Shown here piece by piece: positions 1-11,463 of a DNA stretch of 64,000 nt. The position numbers were made by a program, and so were the translations under genes. The stretch covers positions 5,580,001-5,644,000 of the forward strand of contig BSBN01000242.1 of NCBI GenBank assembly GCA_027924645.1, given 5' to 3'. Within the stretch, counting starts at the first letter, position 1; the number at the start of each line of letters is the position of its first letter. This DNA is from Cunninghamia lanceolata. Lineage: Eukaryota; Streptophyta; Pinopsida; Cupressales; Cupressaceae. A model generated the notes under the pieces. That model searched no databases. It was not told where the DNA came from and was given only the letters and a program-made list of their open reading frames with translations.

Positions 1-827
1 ATTTAATCAACTCTTGCTTGTTCCACTAGTCCTTGTGAGATGACTAAATATATGTTTGCAAGACTTATCACTATGTGTTTGTCTTAAAGGCATTCAATTG
101 CATTCAAATCACACATACATAAGCATCATTCAAATATTCATTTGAATTTAAGGAAGGACCATCCTAGGAACACTTTAATTGGAGCATCTAAAAGATATTT
201 AAATCTATATAATCATTCTAGAGCACTTACACACATTGATTGTCTCTTTGATCCTTAGCATGACCGAGAGGCCAGTCTTTTCCTAGGGTAACCTAGGAGA
301 ACTTATCCCCTAACGATGTAGTAGTCATCTAAAGGTGTTCTCAAATATTGTCAATCTTCATAGCAAAGTAAACATTGATAAAATTGTCAAACCAAAGAGC
401 AAAGACACACAAATTGTAGGTTTAGATATGTGTGTAAGAGGACATGTCTATAACATTGGAATAATCTACTAGCATGGACTCGACCCTTATAGAGACATAT
501 ATCTTGCATAGATTTAAAGGCATTACACAAACATAAAGGTTATATTTCTAGTCCTAACATAATCCAAACTCTAAAGTTACATCAAAATCATCCATCTTCA
601 AGCCTAGAGCTAAGTACATCTTTCCTTCTTCACATTTAATTTCTTGAAATAACATTTATTGTTAATTACCACTCCCATGACTCTCAATCAATTAATCTAG
701 GTTAATTTATGCTTATGTATATGCATCATATTTAATTACCCTAGATTAATCTTAGGTAAAGGTTCTTTCCCTTTACATTTTGTTGAACTTGTTCACTCTT
801 ACATGACCTAGTTTTCCCCTAGGGCTT
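1..827. other. Unassigned left edge
   Basis: No coding frame, LTR end or RNA gene could be recognised. The sequence is AT-rich. It lies upstream of the H element and could be part of its 5' LTR or leader, but the second H copy diverges at exactly 828, so no repeat comparison is available to support this. Confidence 0.3.
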
Positions 828-2887
828 TCTCCTAAACATTAGGGTTTTCAAATCTTTAATTTTCTAATTTTTCTTAGCTCTAGATCTAGAAACCCCTTTT
901 ATTTTGTGATTCATTACTATTTCATTATTTCATATTTTATTTTTTTATGGTTTTGAGCTTTGTTGCGATATATCTTTTACTCATCCCACCCACTCTTGGT
1001 TACCCCATCAGGTTTTCACTTTTAGATCTAATATATAACTAGTATTTTCTTTTTATTTTTGAATTTGAAAGTGAATTATTGGACTTTAGCTTTCTATCTT
1101 ATGTTTATGTCACAAGCTACTTGTGATCCTAATCTTCCATTGAGGAGTGCTTGTCTAAACACTAACTTGGTCACCAATCAAATAAGTCTGGGATCTATCT
1201 CCATACTCATGTTAAAAACAACTTAGAGGATAATCAATATTATGACCATGATGTCCATTTAGCCAACCAAGATTTTGCTAATAAGCGAGATAGTTAGGCT
1301 AATGTGGGAAATCATACACCACTAGACGATATGATTAATAATGTGTTCATTATCAAGACTTATGTATAATAGGTCTTGCAAGAAATTAATGCCAAGATTG
1401 ATTCAACTATTGTGATATCACATCTACCTCCTTTCCTACTTCTACCATCAATCCATTGTCTACTATTACCCCTTCCACCACCACTCATCCTCATAATATT
1501 GCTACTACTAGTGTTCCATCACATAGTGATTATCCCTTCTCCACTTTCCCTCCTCAATATGGCCTTCCTCCAAACTTTGCCCCTCTTGAGATACTTACCT
1601 CTCACATGATGTATTAAACCTCCATGCTCATCTCATTTACTGCTAGACCTAACTTATCACTACCCCTTTTAGTCAGTTCATCCCTACATCTTCTACCCCA
1701 TCTCATGCCATGTCTATCCCTTATTTTACATCTCTATCCACCTCCATGCATACCCTTAATTATATTTCTACTTCTATGCCTCTTCCCCACCCTATGGCCT
1801 CTTCCATCCCTCATACTTCCCACACCCACTTTTATACATACCATAGTGGCCCTCAACACTCCCTTGTTATTCTTTCATGTTCCACCCTACATGCACTAAT
1901 TCATAAGATAGATCAAGTTGATAAAAGAGTGGATGCAATACCTAATGGGAAAAATAATGAGGAATTCAAAGATGTTATACATACACCATAATATTATGAG
2001 ATTGTTAAACATCCTCTACCTATGGCCTTTGTGACACCCCATTTTTTATATATTATGATGACGGTGATCTTAACACACATTTGATGTCATTTGTAACTCA
2101 ACATGCATAGATTCCCTTTACGAGGATTGACTATATTGGGTAAATTATTTCCATGGACTCTTAAATAATATGCTATCAAGTGGTTCTTTTCACCTCCTCA
2201 AGGTTCTGTTCACAAATTGATGATTTGCCAAAGGTGTTCTTAAAGCAATCCATAGTTAATGTGGACCTTAGAGTTATAGTTTTTGATCTATTTAAGTGTG
2301 CTCAAGGATTAAATGAACACGTTAATGACTTATACAATTTAATTCCTTATTCAATGAAATGATTAGTCCCTTACATGATTTCAAATTGCAAAACATCTTT
2401 ATTAAGGGATTGTTTAAACCAATTCTGGAGAATGTGTACCTAAATTATAGGCATGCATCTTTTTTAGGCCTTTGTGAAAATATTAAAATTGTGGAATCCA
2501 AGTTGTTATGAAGACCTTTTTTCAAATGTAGATCATTAAGTCAAAAAAATTCATACCCTTCAAAGTATCAAAAGTCAAATAATCTTTCAAAGGCTAATGG
2601 AACATGAAAATAAAGTTCATCAAGTTGCTAATACCTCTATTATTCCTCCATTCAAACCAAATGCTACTTGGAAGTTTATAAAGCTTCAAGAATACATGGA
2701 TGATGTTCTTTAGAGCTTATTGAGTGCTAATTTGATCACTCTTCCTCTCATTCATCCATTGGATCCCAACAAATGACTTCCTAGGACATTCAATGATCAA
2801 GCATTTTGTAATTTCCATACAGTTAAAGGCCATTACAATCAATTGTGAATGGGTCTTAATCATAAGGTATAAGACGGTATTGTTAAC
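828..2887 (+). pseudogene. H element copy 1: gag 5' part of an old Athila/Tat-type Ty3/gypsy
   Basis: A decayed gag gene. A start codon near 1107 opens a frame beginning MSQATCDPNL. It is followed by a Ser/Thr/Pro-rich linker (about 1420-1600, with FPPQYGLPPNF), a stretch ending KIDQVDKRVDAIPNG (about 1900-1960), and the capsid core (about 2050-2365: AIKWFFSPP, then FKCAQGLNEHVNDL). Near 2810 there is a CNFHTVKGHYN motif like the 'CxxHxxxGH' segment of Athila/Tat gag proteins. The frame is broken by several frameshifts and stops. The coding sequence is cut at 2887 by insertion of element B1 and resumes at 14679. Gag would coat element RNA in cytoplasmic particles; this copy cannot. Family-level assignment rests on motif order only. 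Confidence 0.7.
2883..2887. repeat. Target-site duplication TTAAC, left side of B1
   Basis: TTAAC directly precedes the B1 LTR and is repeated exactly at 14674-14678 after the other LTR. Five bases is the usual duplication size for Ty3/gypsy integrases. It fixes both outer ends of B1 and shows that 828-2887 and 14679-15952 were once contiguous. Confidence 0.9.
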
Positions 2888-5800
2888 TATAACATCACTA
2901 TCCATAATGCTCAAGATTTAACTTAAACATTCATCTTAATCAAGAGATTAGTTAACAACATGATTATGCAAATCAATTCTTAACCATAAAAAAACATTAT
3001 CTTTTCATCAATTAAGCATGTCATTCTAATCAGAATCTAACAAAGCTTATAATACAATAATCATTTACAAATCTTTAGTGAGTAGCCATCACTAATCATG
3101 TACAAGTTATGCCCAAGGCATCATAAATCAATTCATATATTACAATAGACCATCTGGTCATAAATGCAAACACTATATCTGGAACCAATGACATCTATCT
3201 CCATAAGCCAAGGCTTGTCTCATGCTTGGGAAGGAGAGCATCATCCTAGTGATTTTCCACCAACCACGAACCTGCGGTCCCCCACTCAACTTCCAAACTT
3301 GAAGTGGCTTTGCCCTTCACAGAAAGGTTAGATATTAGGAACCCTTAGGTTAGTCATACGAGTATCTAGTGTTGTGTCCTTCCTAATGTCTCACAGTCAC
3401 ACAACTATAGATCCACTCTAACTATGTATGACACTACTGGAGACACTAGGCCATCTGGAGCACTGTGGAATGACAATGCATGTAGAGACGGATGCATTAC
3501 TTTGGCCAAATATTTATATACATAAATGTTACACATTAAACATTGTCGTATGTCCACCACCTTGACTTAACTTATAAGCTGTCATGTCCTACAGTAAGTT
3601 CAAATCAACCTTTCTCTCTAGGTCTAGATTAAATGGGATCAATTCGATTCTTTGCCCATGTTAGGACACTCGACTCCCATCATGGTTTGGTTATGAATAA
3701 AAAGGTTATTTTCATAACATGGAACTTGTGACTCCTCGTCACCTTGTTCCACTATGAAAGTCATATCAAAATTGACCATTCTTGGTCTAGTATAAGTAGG
3801 ATTCAATGCATTTAAGTCCAATCCTTGGACACTAGATTGTTATTTCGAAAACCATACTTAGGTTCTTGGTTTCAAAAACACTCGGTTACTAGTGACTCCA
3901 GGTCACATTATCCCATTTTCTAGAATAATGAATACAATCTTGCTTTCAACTCTCACCCTACTCGGTCAATGTTTACCTTGTTTTCCTATTGTCATGGTTA
4001 AAAGAAACTAATCCATAATAAAAGAAAAGGCTCAAATCATAGTATCTTTTAAAAGTTCATAAAGACTCATAGAGTCGAGCCCCTCTAAGCTCTTCTCTAG
4101 AATCTTTTATAAAGTCAATATAAAAACATAACTGCCATTTATATAGTCAGCTTTCATCTCATATAAGACCACTAGCTTATAATAAAACTAGGGTAGATTC
4201 TAATATCGAAAGGTATATCAAGACTTTACTTCATAATGAAGGCAAGATTAAAGTCTCGGCTGTCATGATAGCATTACTATGATAGTGTAAGAATAGTATT
4301 CTATTACTCTCCTTGAAGAGTTATCATGTTCACATAACATGTATATTTATTGATAGCCATCCGATTCTTGTCAACGTTTCTATCGAATTGGCAGAATAAG
4401 TTTTTGAGTGTAGTAGCACAACCCATTTTATCTTGGGTTTACTGTGTTTAAAGTAATCATGGTTGCGGCCATCAGAAATAATGATGAGGACTATTCAACA
4501 AGTCAATACCACCATTATTCATTCATTACAGAATGTTGCCCTTTCGGGCTCATTTGCATATATAGATTTGCAAGAGTTAACAACTAGTAATCATAAAGAT
4601 ATAAGACATCATTAAAGATGTATGGCACATAATGTATGGCGCATAGGAATAAATAATACTTGTAGGTGCTCATGCATGCAATCCCACATAAGGTTTATGG
4701 CCTCAAGCTGGCCGAGCGCCACAAAAGAGCAACAGTTTCAAAGTATCATGAATTATATTTCATTTGGGGCTCCAAGAGCCTTCAACTAGTCTTAACATTT
4801 ATTGATATGCATAAATAAATATACAATCTCAACTTTGTACATTAAAAGCAAAGTATTTCTTAATCTTTATAGTCAGCAGTGCTGACATTACTTTTAGATG
4901 AAAAGAAGTTATACTATATTGCAGTCAATATATCATATGAGATGAGAGCTCTAAATTAAAGATACTTGAATATATTTCACAGAGTTAAAGATGTAGGTTG
5001 CAGAGCTTGAACTATTCTGGCTAATCTAGACGTTCTCTCTGACTGTAATTCTCTACAACAAGAGAATGTAGCTCCTCGGTGTTCGCCACCCACACACCCA
5101 CTTCTCTCTCAAAGTTTAACACTAGAAAATAATAACTAGAACTGCCCAAACTCCAACTGAGCCCTTCCATAAGACACCAAGATGGTATTTGGTAACTAAC
5201 CAAAGCATACTTTGTGCATACGATCTGGGCTTGCCACCTAGCGGGATCTTTAGATCCACACAGCCCACTCAGCCTATCATCTCTCCTTTCCCACTCCTCG
5301 TGAGTTTAAGGATATCGATGAGGTAAGAATAAGATAAGATAAGATAGTTATTCACATAGTCAAGAGTTATTAACATTGGCCTCTAAAGGGGTTTGTTTAT
5401 ATATAAAAATATGAACACCCTCAACTAATACCATGGGTCGATGAACTATTAAAATATGCAAAATCATCATAAAGATGAAAGCAAAAGATATCACACGAAA
5501 ATATTAGGGCAATCGGGGTCGAGTAATACTTCCCCATCAACGACGGTAAACTTTAGTCGATTAACTAGAAAATAAAGAAATAATATCCCTATTTAAGAAT
5601 AGGATAATGAGAGATCTCACTGACTCTTAACTCGACTATCATATGACTTGAGACATTGTTCCAAGAACATCGTCTAGTTGTTAAAGCAACATTGACAAAA
5701 TGAATCACAAGGATAGAATTACAAAGAAGGAAGACATGACTCATGACAACTTACAAGGGATTCAGAAGGACATGGAAACTGATACTCAGATGACTAATCA

Positions 5801-6085
5801 ACCTTGTTTACTCGACATCTAACCATTCCTCCAAGATGATACCCTCCCTTCTTCAAAGGTCATTAAATTTTCCTGTTCACACTCGGGACCACAAAATCAT
5901 GATCAGTGCATCATAATCATATCTCATAATATAAAGTAATTAATGTATTAACATCAATCATTATCATCATTAACAATGATCAATTCAGATATTTCCACAA
6001 TATCAAATCAGTTAACTATGACTAATCCTCCCGATTATCATGCAAAATTAATGATTAAGTCTAATTGTAAGTTGTTGATGTAGCA
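2888..6085 (-). repeat. B1 3' LTR
   Basis: About 3198 bp, homologous over its full length to 11464-14673, 26818-30081 and 55551-58495. The terminal dinucleotide at 2888 is mutated (TATAAC instead of TGTAAC on the plus strand), and the same change is present at 26818. The other end reads GTAGCA instead of GTAACA. No real gene is seen inside. Confidence 0.92.
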
Positions 6086-6101
6086 TATCTCCCCTCATAA
6101 T
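6086..6101 (-). promoter_or_regulatory. B1 polypurine tract
   Basis: On the minus strand, TATGAGGGGAGATA directly abuts the start of the 3' LTR. This is the expected position and composition of the plus-strand DNA primer. The equivalent tract in B2 (30082-30095) has five consecutive G. Confidence 0.75.
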
Positions 6102-6171
6102 AATCTTGTCCCTAATGATTAATTGTCTTAAAAGTTAATCAACATAATAAGAAGATGTTTCAAGAACATAA

Positions 6172-7590
6172 TCAATAAATGTTTCGAAAAAGGTGAGGAA
6201 TTCTAGCATGAAAGTCATCATAATTTTCCTAGGTGGCATTTTCTTCTGCATATTGGTTCCACTGGACCTTGCATTGTGTTAATTCCTTGTTATGTAAGCA
6301 TAGATTACATGTTTCAAGCACCTTGATGGGCTCGATCACCACCACTCCTAGGTCTTTCACCTATAGAGTATTCCAAACAAGCATACAAATTTGATTATCA
6401 ACAGAATTAAACTTTTTCAAACATGAAACATGAAACACATTATGCATCATGGCAAGTGCTGGCAGTAGAGCAATTCTGTATGCTACTTGGTTGACTTCCT
6501 CAAGAACTTCGAAAGGACCCACGTATCTAGGTGCCAGTTTAGACATCTTTCCAAATTTAATGGAACTTTCTAAGGTTTTACCCTTAGGAGCACTTTCTCT
6601 TCTACTGTGAAACAACTTTCAATATGCTTTGCATCCGCATAACTCTTTTACCTATCATTGGCTTCCGCTAGCCTTCTTTGAATCAGATGGACTTGTTCTT
6701 CCATCTCTGATAGCATTTCTAGACCAAGGCTAACCCTATCTTCTAGCTTATCCCAACTTATAGGGGTTCAACACTTTCGTCCATATAATGCTTCAAATGG
6801 AGCCATCGTAATAGCTGAATGATAGGAATTATTGTAGGTGAATTCCACCATAGGAAGATAATCATCCCATTTGTACTATTGATCCATGTAGTACATCCTC
6901 AATAAGTCCTCCAACACTTGGTTTACCCTCTTAGTTTGTTCACCCATCTCAGGATGATAAGCAGAGCTTATGTTCAACTGAGTACCAAGTGAAGAGAACA
7001 AGGTTTGCCAAAATCTTGATGTCATCCATGCATCCCTATCTGATACAATCTTCTCAGGAATGCCATGCAATCTAAAAATCTCTTGAACAATTTTTTAAGC
7101 AATAATGGGTGCCCCATCTGTCAAGTTTCTAGGTATAAAATGAGCGGCTTTGGTGAGTCTATCCACCACAACCAAGATAGCATTGTGCCTATTCCTTGGC
7201 ATAGGAAGCTTGTGCGCAAAGTCCATACTTATAATTTGCCATTTCCACTCAGGAATTTCATGAGGGTATAAGAGCCCTGTTGGGTGATGGTGTTCTGCCT
7301 TCACCCTTTGGCATTCAACACATGTAGCTACAAAATTTGTAGCATCCCTCTTCATTACTTTCCAGAAATATAATGGTTTCACATCAATAAGTAACTTTGT
7401 TACTCCTAGATGCCTAGAATATGGTGCAGAGTAAACCTCCTTCCATACCATACTCCTTAACTCTGCTAAGTTAGGTACATACATCCTTCCCTTAAACCTT
7501 AATAACCCATCTGGTTCAAGCTTGAATCCTTCATATCTCGAATTCTGGGGGTTTTCTTCAAGGGCTTGTTTTACCTTCTTGTAAAATCAT
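6172..7590 (-). pseudogene. B1 integrase with C-terminal chromodomain
   Basis: Integrase inserts element cDNA into chromatin. The N-terminal zinc-binding region ends in CVECQ (about 7300). The core has Asp in IISMDF and Asp in VSDRD, but the third acidic residue is lost: B1 reads GEQTKRVN where B2 reads GQIERVN, so Glu is replaced by Lys. The C-terminal part contains [16 protein letters not shown] and [11 protein letters not shown], typical of chromoviral integrases, then a chromodomain-like tail with [20 protein letters not shown] and the stop at 6172-6174. An in-frame stop at 7095-7097 replaces a Gln codon that is still present in B2. Both features indicate an inactive copy. Confidence 0.88.
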
Positions 7591-7668
7591 CTCCCTTAGA
7601 TTTTTGTAACACCTTATTCCTAAAATTAGAATGTAAAGAGATCATGGAGGAGATGTGCCTTCTCCTAC

Positions 7669-8855
7669 TCAAAGCATCTGCCACCTAATTTTCTTTTCCT
7701 TGTATATATATTTAATCTCGAAATCATAATCCGAGATGAATTCCAACGACCTTCTTTGACGAGCATTAAGATGGGGTTCAGTGAACAAATATTTGAGTCC
7801 TTGGTGATCTATTTTCAACTCAAAAGGTTTCCCAAGCAGATAGTGTCTCCACATTTGAAGTGCGTGAATAACTGCTACAAGTTCCAAATCATGTGGGGCA
7901 TAATTTTGTTCATAGTTTTTCATCTTACGCGATTCATACGTGATGACCTGTCCATCCTGGACTAGTACACCACCTAAGCCTTCCCTTGAGGCATTGGTAA
8001 TGACAACAAATTGACCCACTGGGTCAGGTACTTTCAATATTGGTACTGAAGTCAATTTTTCCTTTAGTAGGTCAAAGGCCTCCTGGAACTTTGCTAACCA
8101 CTCAAACTTCTTACCCTTTCTTTGCAAGGAAGGTATAGGATATGAAATTTTAGAGAAGTTTTTCATGAACTTCCTATAATATCTAGCAAGGCCCATGAAA
8201 CTTCGGACCTCATGAACATTCTTTGGTTCTAGCCATTCCAAAATAGCTTTAATTTTAGCTGGGTCCATAGCTATTCCCTTAGTTGAAATTATGTGGCCCA
8301 AATATTGTACTTCCTTCTGAAAGAAAGTACACTTCGAGAGCTTGTTGTATAGTTTATGCTCTCTCAACCTCTGGAGAACAATTCTCAAATGTTGTAAATG
8401 TTCTTCCTCATTTTTAGAATAAATCAAAATGTCATCAAGAAACACTAAAACAAACTTGTCTAGAAAGTCTCTGACCACACTGTTTATAAGATTCATAAAT
8501 GTCGGCGACGTATTTGTTAATCCAAAAGGTAGGACAGTGAATTCATAATGTCCATACCTGGTTCTAAAGGATGTCTTATGGATGTACTCATCCTTCAACC
8601 TCAATTGGTGATATCCAAACCAAAGATCAATCTTAGAAAATACTATTGTACCCCTCATCTGATTGACAGATCATCAATGCGAGGTAAAGGGTATTTTTTC
8701 TTAATGGTGGCTTTGTTCAACATGTGGTAATCTATGCACAACTGTAAAGTGCCATCTTTCTTTTTCAAAAAAATGACTGGCACTCTCCATGGTGACACAC
8801 TGGGTCTAATTAACCCTTTATCTAACAGCTCTTGTAGTTGAACTTTTAACTCCAT
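7669..8855 (-). pseudogene. B1 reverse transcriptase and RNase H
   Basis: RT copies element RNA into DNA and RNase H degrades the RNA strand. Visible RT blocks in order: [59 protein letters not shown], and the catalytic box [12 protein letters not shown]. The connection domain has [11 protein letters not shown]. RNase H begins [14 protein letters not shown]; the first catalytic Asp is Asn here (B2 has IDAS). A 329-codon open stretch (7669-8658) survives, the longest pol frame of B1. A stop separates it from the N-terminal block at 8655-8855. Confidence 0.92.
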
Positions 8856-9092
8856 TAGTTATGTAGTGGTTATTTTGTAGGGGGCTTTAGAAATAGGCTC
8901 TGACCCAAGAATAATACCAATGGTGAAATCAAAGGCTCTTTTAGGAGGTAAACCTGGTAGTTCATCTGGAAATACGTCCTCAGAGTCTCTAAGGAATGGA
9001 TACCTATCCATATCTGATCTTTTCTAACTTATGGACTCCATCCCAACTTCATTAAGTTTTTGGGATTCATAAAACACTAAGTCATCTTGGAA

Positions 9093-9641
9093 TTAAATTT
9101 CCTCAGTCTCATCTAGTTTTCCCATTTTGACAGCAAAAAGCTGGCATCTTTTCCTTTGGGCTCTTTTCATTTGCAAGGTAGAAATTTGCCTTAATTTGAC
9201 TTCCCTAGGTTTCCCTTGGAGAAAGACTTTGTTTCCAAAATCATCCAGACACTCTATTGTTTTGACATAACAATCCACTTTGGGTCGATGTCTCCAAAGA
9301 CAATTTATCCCTAGGATGACATCATATGAGCCTAGTGGGGCTACATAAAGATTTACTTCCATGGAGAAGCTTGGAAGTTTAACCCTAGCCTCAAACAGGC
9401 ATTTCTCTACCTGAGCCTTGGTATGATTTGCATATTATACAGACCAAGTGTTTTCCATGAATCCTACCTTTCTAGGAATTTTATTTACAATTTTAGGGGA
9501 AACAAAGCATTCTATAGTACCAGTATCAATCAAGACTGAAATCAGAACTCTAAATAAAATACATGTTGTCTCAATGAGAGTTATTTGGTACTTAGCTTGC
9601 CGGTTGTCCAAGGCTACATGGATGTGTTGTTGGAACGCCAC
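9093..9641 (-). pseudogene. B1 aspartic protease
   Basis: The protease cleaves the Gag-Pol polyprotein. The active-site strand reads VLIDTGTIECFVSP (about 9500-9530), a D-T-G triad as in Ty3/gypsy proteases. The flap and second half include YDVILGINCLWRHRPKVDC (about 9240-9320), the usual 'LGMDWL..H...DC' signature of chromoviruses. The two parts are in separate open stretches, so stops or frameshifts break the domain. It sits between gag and RT as expected. Confidence 0.8.
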
Positions 9642-9695
9642 TTGTTGAGAAGGTAAAGGGTTTCCTCTTAGTTGTGCTCCTTGTGCTTTGTTGGG

Positions 9696-10831
9696 ACACT
9701 GATTGGCATAGTGATCTCTGCCACAAGTGTAACATCCACCTGTACTGGTCCTCGCCTCTCCTGAGGTTTACCAGAATTGTTTGCATTCTTCATAAAGTGA
9801 TTATTCCCCCTTTTCTCTCCCTTGGACTTAGTTTGTTTATTCTTGGCCCCTTTGTCATTTTTCTCAATATATTCTTGTTTCTTTCCCTTTTTCTTAGAAG
9901 ACTGAGAAGATTGAGACCAATTATATCTCTTTCAATTTCTTTCCCTATAAGCCGACATAGCCTTTAGTTTTTGTTCTTGCTTGATGGCCTTCTTGTAGAC
10001 CTGGTCCATAGTGGTAGGACCATGAACATCAACCTCGCCCCCAATTTTGGTGTTTAACCCCATTATAAACTCTTGAATGTGAAATCTCTCATCCTATTGG
10101 TATTGCGGCACATACTTAAGCAAGCAGGTGAATTTTTCCCAATATTCATTTACCGACAAGTCAGCCTGCTTCAGATTTTGAAAATCTATGAGTTTTTTAT
10201 CATAAAACAACTATGATAACCATCTTTGCCTAAACATTTCCATGAATATGTCCCATGTAAGGCTTGTAGACCTCAAGCCCAGTTCCATCTTTTTATTCAT
10301 CCACCACGTGGATTCTTCACCTGCTAGCTAGTATGCTCCCCATACCACCTTTGTGATTTCATTATAGTTTCTAATTTCAAAATACTCCATTTCGATAAGC
10401 CATGCCTCCATGGCATCTCCGCTTATGGATCCATCAAATTTAGGGGGCATGACCTTTTTCATGTCATGAGATAGTTCCATAGCCATAAGGCTCCTCTTAT
10501 CCCCTTCATGTCTATCCTAGGAGTTGTTTTCCCCATGCTCACTTTGGGTGGTTTCATTATGACATTCTCCATCATCACCCCCATCATAAGCACCCTGCCT
10601 GGCTTCTCGTCGACCTCTTACTTCCTATTCAAAAGTTTCTACCCTCGTCCTTGTTTCTTTCAACAAAGTCAAGATCTAGTCTAACTTAGACTCAAATTTC
10701 CCTGAAGGTGCTCCTTCATCCTGGCTATCCCCTATTCTGGTTCTAATCTAAACCTTTGCTGCAATCTACTTCTTCCTGAAGTTTGTAGGTTAATCACATA
10801 TTAGTTTTTCCATGCCATTTAACTCATTCAT
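9696..10831 (-). pseudogene. B1 gag with zinc knuckle
   Basis: Gag forms the particle and binds RNA. A start codon at 10829-10831 opens MNELNGMEKL. The retrotransposon-gag core follows: PPKFDGSISGDAMEAWLIEM, then ESTWWMNKK, then WDIFMEMFRQRW, then LKQADLSVNEYWEKF. A single zinc knuckle at 9696-9734 reads C-Y-T-C-G-R-D-H-Y-A-N-Q-C (C-x2-C-x3-H-x4-C), directly before protease. The frame is broken by numerous stops, which is why only short open stretches remain. Confidence 0.8.
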
Positions 10832-10996
10832 TTTACAAATCTATTCACATTCATGTAATCTTTAACAAGGAAAGATTGTCAAAATCACCATTGCGTTGCA
10901 GTTTCCATTGGATTATATATAATCCACCAAAATTACAAAATTGTGTTTACACCTTGCTACTGCAAGTCATTTACAAACTGGGATAACTTCCCATGT

Positions 10997-11356
10997 TCAC
11001 ATTTTCTTTTCAGTCTTAGGAGGGGAGGATACACATTGGTACCCCTTCCCAATCTTCTTAAATACATTACAAACTTTAGGGATATTTCCCTCAGGTGGTG
11101 CTTTAGGGGCAGAGGGTGTTTCTGATGCATTAGTCGATTTAGGGATAGCCATCCTTTCTGCTTTCTCTAACTCCTGCTTGATGCGTTTCACGACATCAGT
11201 GAAGGTTTCCTCATCAGTTAACCATGCTCCTACCAGGCAGCCAGTCTGTTCAAGTTTCTTCATCCTCGAGGCTCGTGCCTTCAAGATCTTTTGTTGTCAT
11301 AGGTAACGTCCATGTTCTGTTACCTTCTTTCGAGGTGTTGTTCTAAATATTACCAT
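10997..11356 (-). pseudogene. Short ORF between PBS and gag in B1
   Basis: A frame starting at ATG 11354-11356 (MVIFRTTPRKKVTEHG) runs about 119 codons with one internal TGA and stops at 10997. It is Lys/Glu-rich, with ASRMKKLEQTGCLVGAWL and FTDVVKRIKQELEKAE, and ends in a Pro-rich tail. It lies in the gag leader, separate from gag. I do not recognise a family. It could be an upstream ORF or the displaced N-terminus of gag. B2 has lost the corresponding region, so conservation cannot be judged here. Confidence 0.4.
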
Positions 11357-11448
11357 TCTGGCATAGAACATCCAAACATTAGCACACTTAATGTTGGACA
11401 CCAATAATCATCAGTAGTGAGCTCATCGGTCCATGTATTGAACCCGGT

Positions 11449-11461
11449 AGCTCTGATAGCA
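11449..11461 (-). promoter_or_regulatory. B1 primer-binding site (initiator tRNA-Met)
   Basis: On the minus strand the sequence two bases inside the 5' LTR reads TGCTATCAGAGCT. It matches the classic plant iMet primer-binding site TGGTATCAGAGC with one early mismatch. Position relative to the LTR end confirms element orientation. Confidence 0.85.
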
Positions 11462-11463
11462 TA

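Noticed and set aside
1376..1899. Open frames of 77 and 91 codons rich in Leu/Pro/Ile
   Set aside because: They are off-frame readings of the Ser/Thr/Pro-rich gag linker of element H.
3639..3821. A 60-codon open stretch inside the B LTR that is open in all four LTR copies (also 12213, 27580, 56024)
   Set aside because: The apparent starts are TTG, not ATG. The copies differ by many amino-acid replacements, and four related LTRs staying open over 180 bp is not strong evidence of coding.
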